Of a stretch of DNA of 60,000 nt, positions 56,944-60,000 are shown piece after piece (the first letter of the stretch is position 1; each line of letters opens with the position of its first letter). This stretch comes from Adiantum capillus-veneris (taxonomy: Eukaryota > Streptophyta > Polypodiopsida > Polypodiales > Pteridaceae), in contig CM043950.1 in assembly GCA_014529385.2 (NCBI GenBank), positions 70,120,935 to 70,180,934 of the forward strand, read 5' to 3'. A program made the position numbers and the translations under genes. Under the pieces are notes generated by a model. That model did no database searches, was not told where the DNA came from, and saw only the letters and a list, made by a program, of their open reading frames with translations.

Positions 56944-57953
56944 AGACATCATACGCGTATGATGTCTCACAGCATGAATTTCACATCCATTTCAACATTT
57001 GAGTGCATAGCCCCATTCCACATGTTAATCACATCCTATGAACCAAGTATCATGAGAATTGGAGTTAGAAAACCCAAGGAAAACCAAAAAGACGCAAAGT
57101 AGGCCATAAAATTGATTTTTGGTCCTAATTTTGTCAAAATAACTCCAAACTCATTGAAACTTTGTAGGATTGTTGTTAAACACATCTACAAGCTATCTGG
57201 AACCAAAAAGCACCATTTTGACACAAAAGACATCATACGCGTATGATGTCTATTTGCACTTACAGAGCCAAAACTGCTCATTTGTCATCCTACATCCATT
57301 ATATATATCTAATACATGCTACATATGAAAATTGGAACCATTTGGTCAAGAGGATCACCCCATTAGCCCAATTGAGGGAAAATCCTTCACCTAAAGCCTA
57401 TTTTTGGCCCAAATCCAACATACTCAAGTCCAAACCAAGATTTGAGTAGAGACAGTCCTTCACTAGTACAGGGGGAGTCCACAGAACGAATCCCATGCAA
57501 AATTGATGAAAAGACATCATACGCGTATGATGTCTCCAGAGCCATTTTTAGCCCAAAATCTATCCAAACTTCATAAATCCACTGAATAAGCCTATCTAAA
57601 GCCAAATCCAAGCTTATAGAGAAATTTGGTCCAAAAATACACTAAAAGACATCATACGCGTATGATGTCTCACTATGTGATTTTGGCACCTCAGGGCTTC
57701 AACCACCAAACAGAAGTGATCTACATGCCATTTGAAAGTGAACCACCAAGTTTTATGCAATTTGGATCATAAAATCCAATTCCCTTTCAAAATTTTGCCA
57801 AGAGCCGGAACTGGACTAAATTGGCCAAAACTTGACCAAATGGGATCCAAACTCAAATCCAAGCATATGATAATCATGTATACACTATCAGCTACAAGCA
57901 CAACCAATATGAAGTCATTTTGACACAAAAGACATCATACGCGTATGATGTCT
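56944..57953. repeat. Palindrome array 2 (five copies, before the 3' ORF)
   Basis: Copies at 56944-56967, 57228-57251, 57512-57535, 57647-57670 and 57930-57953. All five are identical 24-bp perfect palindromes: AG, then ACATCATACGCGTATGATGT without its first A (that is, AGACATC...), ending GATGTCT. Start-to-start distances are 284, 284, 135 and 283 bp. Each is preceded by an A-run (CAAAA or GAAAA), and copies 2 and 5 share TTTTGACACAAAA upstream. The last copy ends 166 nt before the ATG at 58120. Confidence 0.97.
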
Positions 57954-58119
57954 CCTGCATGATTTTAAGCCCATTTTGCATATTTTTTCACCTACCTTGC
58001 ATCCTTAGGCCCTGAATAGCTAATGTTTCAATTTTCAAGTCATTTGGATAGTTAAAAGCTTCACTTTGGCTTTCAGTACTAAAAAGACGCTAACTTCTGA
58101 AATTGGAGTTACAGGATCC

Positions 58120-60000
58120 ATGGATTCCACCAAGTCATCGGCAATGAAGAGAAAAAGACCGACAATCAAAGATGCTATTGCAGAAGCGGAACCCTTTGAC
58201 ATTCCAACAGAAACCCTCAAGCCAACCAAAACTTGGGTGGAGGAAGCAGTATTGGAGAAAGAGGGAATAAAAATCTACCGGGGGACTTTCAGAGATCCTC
58301 AAGGGCAAGCGGTGGATGTACCGATGATCCCACAGGAATTGGTAGATTATAGCAGGTCAGGAGACATCAGCAGGTACCTGGAAAGGGCAGACTTGCACAG
58401 TTTCTTCACCTCGAGACCATCAGGTGTGGATACAAGAAGAGTGTACGAGTTGGCAACATCCATTCAGAAGGATGGAAAAGCCACATTGACAGCCATGGAT
58501 GGAGAGAAGGTAGAAGTACAGATCACTCCACAACTAATTGCAGACGCACTGAAGCTGCACAACAAAGGGAGCTCGATCAGGGAAAGAAGAGAGGCCATAG
58601 AGGTCTATGGGCCCAAGAAACAGAATGCGACCTATGGAGATATGGCGGACCCAAGAGCGGCAACCCTTTGCCAACTGTACAACCAATTTCTTCATGTTTG
58701 CAGTAAAAGACCGCAAAAGTATACGACACCACCCCATGCCATTGCGACCACCATCACATGGGCATTAAAGAGCAATATGCCAAAAGAGGTGAATTACGCT
58801 CAACACATCCACGAGCAAGTAATTGCCATGCACAACGAGAAGCCAAAATACATAGGAGGAGCGGAAATTCTGACAAGAATAGCTTATGAAGCTATTGGAG
58901 CTAGAGATCATTGGCCAAAGGCTCCCTCCCAGAATGAGTGGCTTAGAGAAGCCGACGAGGAGGAAGAACAGCCCGAAGTACCCAAGAGGGCATCCACAAG
59001 AGCACGCCGGAAACTAGAAGTAGTTTCAGAACCTGAAGAGGATGTGGACGAGCCACTTAAGAAGAAAGTAAAGAAGAAGGTTGCTCCCAAGCAAACCAAA
59101 AGTCAGAAAGCGGCAAGGATGGAAAGATTAGTGGAGCAGTTTAGAGCAGAAAGAGCTCTAAACGGTGACTTTGAAGAAAAGTGGGTGCCAAACCCCACTA
59201 AAGTCGGAACTAGCTCGGCCAGGCCACATATTAATCAATACGATCAATATATTAAAGCTTATGAGGAGTCAGAGGCTATTTTGGAGCAGCAACCTGTCAA
59301 GCCATACACTGAAGAGGAGGTACAGCAATTAAAAGCTGAGCTGAAAAAAGACGACAAGGGGAAAAGGAAAGTAGATGAGTCTACTAAGCCTCAAGAGAAA
59401 GATGGGCAAGCCGACAAGGGTAAAGCCAAGGAAGCTGAGGACAAACATCCCTCCATGACTGATGTACCAAGCCCGAAGAAGACGGAAAAAATTGTGGAAG
59501 AGACCACAGTAGAGGTGGACACAGATGTTTTGGAAAAGCCAGAAGCCGAGACCAAAGAAAAGAAGATAGATCCAGTTCAGCAAAAGAGAAATGATTATGA
59601 GGATCTGGTAGAGATAGGATACACCGAAGAAGAGGCCCTTGAGGCAGTTTATGGGATCACCCTACAAAAACAAGATGAACGGAGAGGGACGGAGAAAAAG
59701 ACAAAGAGAAAAAAAGAAAGTGAAGAGAAACTGGACGAACCGAAAGTACTAGAAGAGCCAAAGCCAGTGGAGGTGGTGGCAGAAAGAGCTTTAGAGTTGA
59801 CAGATGATGATGAAAAAGACATGCACATGGTGCATGAACTGCTCAGCAAGATAAAAGAAAGGTCCAAGGCAAAGGAAGTAGAGATTGAGACAGCCAAACA
59901 AAGGGAAGCTGAGTTGCAGAGAAATTTAGAGAATGCTATGACTGAATCTGAAAGTCATAAAGCATCACTCTATGACGCGGAAAACGAGAGAGACGGCTTG
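58120..60000 (+). CDS. 3' ORF of element C, unknown protein, open at window end
   Basis: 627 codons from ATG 58120 without a stop; the true length is unknown. The start is the first ATG after array 2 and is followed by an open, compositionally coding frame. Residues about 1-290 look folded, with Trp and Cys and mixed composition (for example GDISRYLERADLHSFF and TTITWALKSNMPKEV). About 290-350 is acidic, then has a Lys-rich cluster (KKKVKKK, about 314) that could be a nuclear localisation signal. About 380-490 is a Lys/Glu/Pro-rich disordered stretch. Residues about 492-512 (YEDLVEIGYTEEEALEAVYG) resemble a UBA helix-MGF-helix motif. About 560-627 is a probable coiled coil. No transmembrane segment or signal peptide is seen, so a retroviral envelope role is not supported. 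It lies where Athila-type elements carry an extra ORF, but I cannot assign a family. Confidence 0.85.
   Translation, partial: MDSTKSSAMKRKRPTIKDAIAEAEPFDIPTETLKPTKTWVEEAVLEKEGIKIYRGTFRDPQGQAVDVPMIPQELVDYSRSGDISRYLERADLHSFFTSRPSGVDTRRVYELATSIQKDGKATLTAMDGEKVEVQITPQLIADALKLHNKGSSIRERREAIEVYGPKKQNATYGDMADPRAATLCQLYNQFLHVCSKRPQKYTTPPHAIATTITWALKSNMPKEVNYAQHIHEQVIAMHNEKPKYIGGAEILTRIAYEAIGARDHWPKAPSQNEWLREADEEEEQPEVPKRASTRARRKLEVVSEPEEDVDEPLKKKVKKKVAPKQTKSQKAARMERLVEQFRAERALNGDFEEKWVPNPTKVGTSSARPHINQYDQYIKAYEESEAILEQQPVKPYTEEEVQQLKAELKKDDKGKRKVDESTKPQEKDGQADKGKAKEAEDKHPSMTDVPSPKKTEKIVEETTVEVDTDVLEKPEAETKEKKIDPVQQKRNDYEDLVEIGYTEEEALEAVYGITLQKQDERRGTEKKTKRKKESEEKLDEPKVLEEPKPVEVVAERALELTDDDEKDMHMVHELLSKIKERSKAKEVEIETAKQREAELQRNLENAMTESESHKASLYDAENERDGL

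Larger units (their letters stand above)
42740..60000 (+). mobile_element. Giant Ty3/gypsy LTR retrotransposon C, open at right edge
   Basis: Order: 5' LTR, perfect tRNA-Asp PBS, 1.4-kb leader with four palindromes, gag, PR, RT, RNase H, integrase (zinc module duplicated), second retropepsin-like domain, W-P-K tail, purine tract, 2.8-kb region with five palindromes, then a further ORF running off the edge. No 3' LTR is seen, so the element exceeds 15.6 kb without its LTRs. Domain plan and protein similarity place it in the same lineage as A and B, but in another family. At least seven stops and about three frameshifts inactivate gag-pol. The left end at 42740 is tentative. Confidence 0.88.

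Noticed and set aside
44903-57953. CRISPR-like array from the regular palindromes
   Set aside because: Spacers are 100-260 bp, unequal, repeat-derived and inside a plant retrotransposon; no cas genes. Palindromic repeats alone are not enough.
56944-57953. Palindromes as MITE or transposon termini
   Set aside because: No target duplications beside them, and copies sit at regular phase inside a repeated unit rather than as separate insertions.
58035-59897. Several minus-strand ORFs (58229-58035, 58737-58534, 59583-59329, 59897-59649)
   Set aside because: They are antisense shadows of the open plus-strand frame 58120-60000.

Overview
The window is repeat-rich nuclear DNA of a land plant with a large genome. 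I see no intact host gene. The evidence for a plant is the tRNA-Asp and initiator tRNA-Met primer-binding sites of LTR retrotransposons, several decayed Ty1/copia and Ty3/gypsy lineages including a chromovirus, a tRNA-derived SINE, and many GA/CT and CA/GT microsatellites. I cannot name the species. A fern, lycophyte or gymnosperm would fit, but that is a guess.

Layout. (A) 1-5361, minus strand: the 5' half of a Ty3/gypsy element with 5' LTR, PBS, leader and a gag frame carrying six stops; it runs off the left edge. (B) 5728-19230, plus strand: a complete 13.5-kb relative of A, bounded by TCACT target duplications, with about 0.6-kb LTRs and a single gag-pol frame broken by three in-frame stops. 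19231-25030: a probable LINE tail, spacer, a 0.87-kb diverged direct duplication, and a tRNA-derived SINE with its own target duplication. 25240-27306: Ty1/copia RT-RNase H wreck plus probable LTR. 28045-31761: chromovirus wreck with PR, RT, RNase H, integrase and chromodomain traces. 33777-36190: two copia remnants. 37776-38540: a broken HUH replication-initiator (Rep-like) gene. 39376-41371: two LTR-end/PBS modules of a short-LTR family. (C) about 42740-60000, plus strand: a very large Ty3/gypsy element, still open at the right edge.

Elements A/B and C share a lineage plan: tRNA-Asp PBS; gag starting M-[NH]-L-R-S-G-R; short-spaced zinc knuckles (CX2CX3HX4C); PR, RT, RNase H and DD35E integrase in one polyprotein. 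After integrase, B and C both carry a second retropepsin-like domain and a tail of repeated W-[IV]-P-K motifs. A purine tract lies right behind pol.

The most unusual system is in C. A perfect palindrome with core ACATCATACGCGTATGATGT recurs nine times: four copies in the leader before gag and five before a further 3' ORF (58120-60000, open at the edge). Spacing is about 284 bp or half that. The last palindrome of each array ends 167 nt before the gag ATG and 166 nt before the 3' ORF ATG. The flanks have diverged while the CpG-containing palindromes have not. The 3' ORF has 627 uninterrupted codons, whereas gag-pol of the same element has at least seven stops, about three frameshifts, a duplicated integrase zinc-finger module and a lost catalytic Glu.
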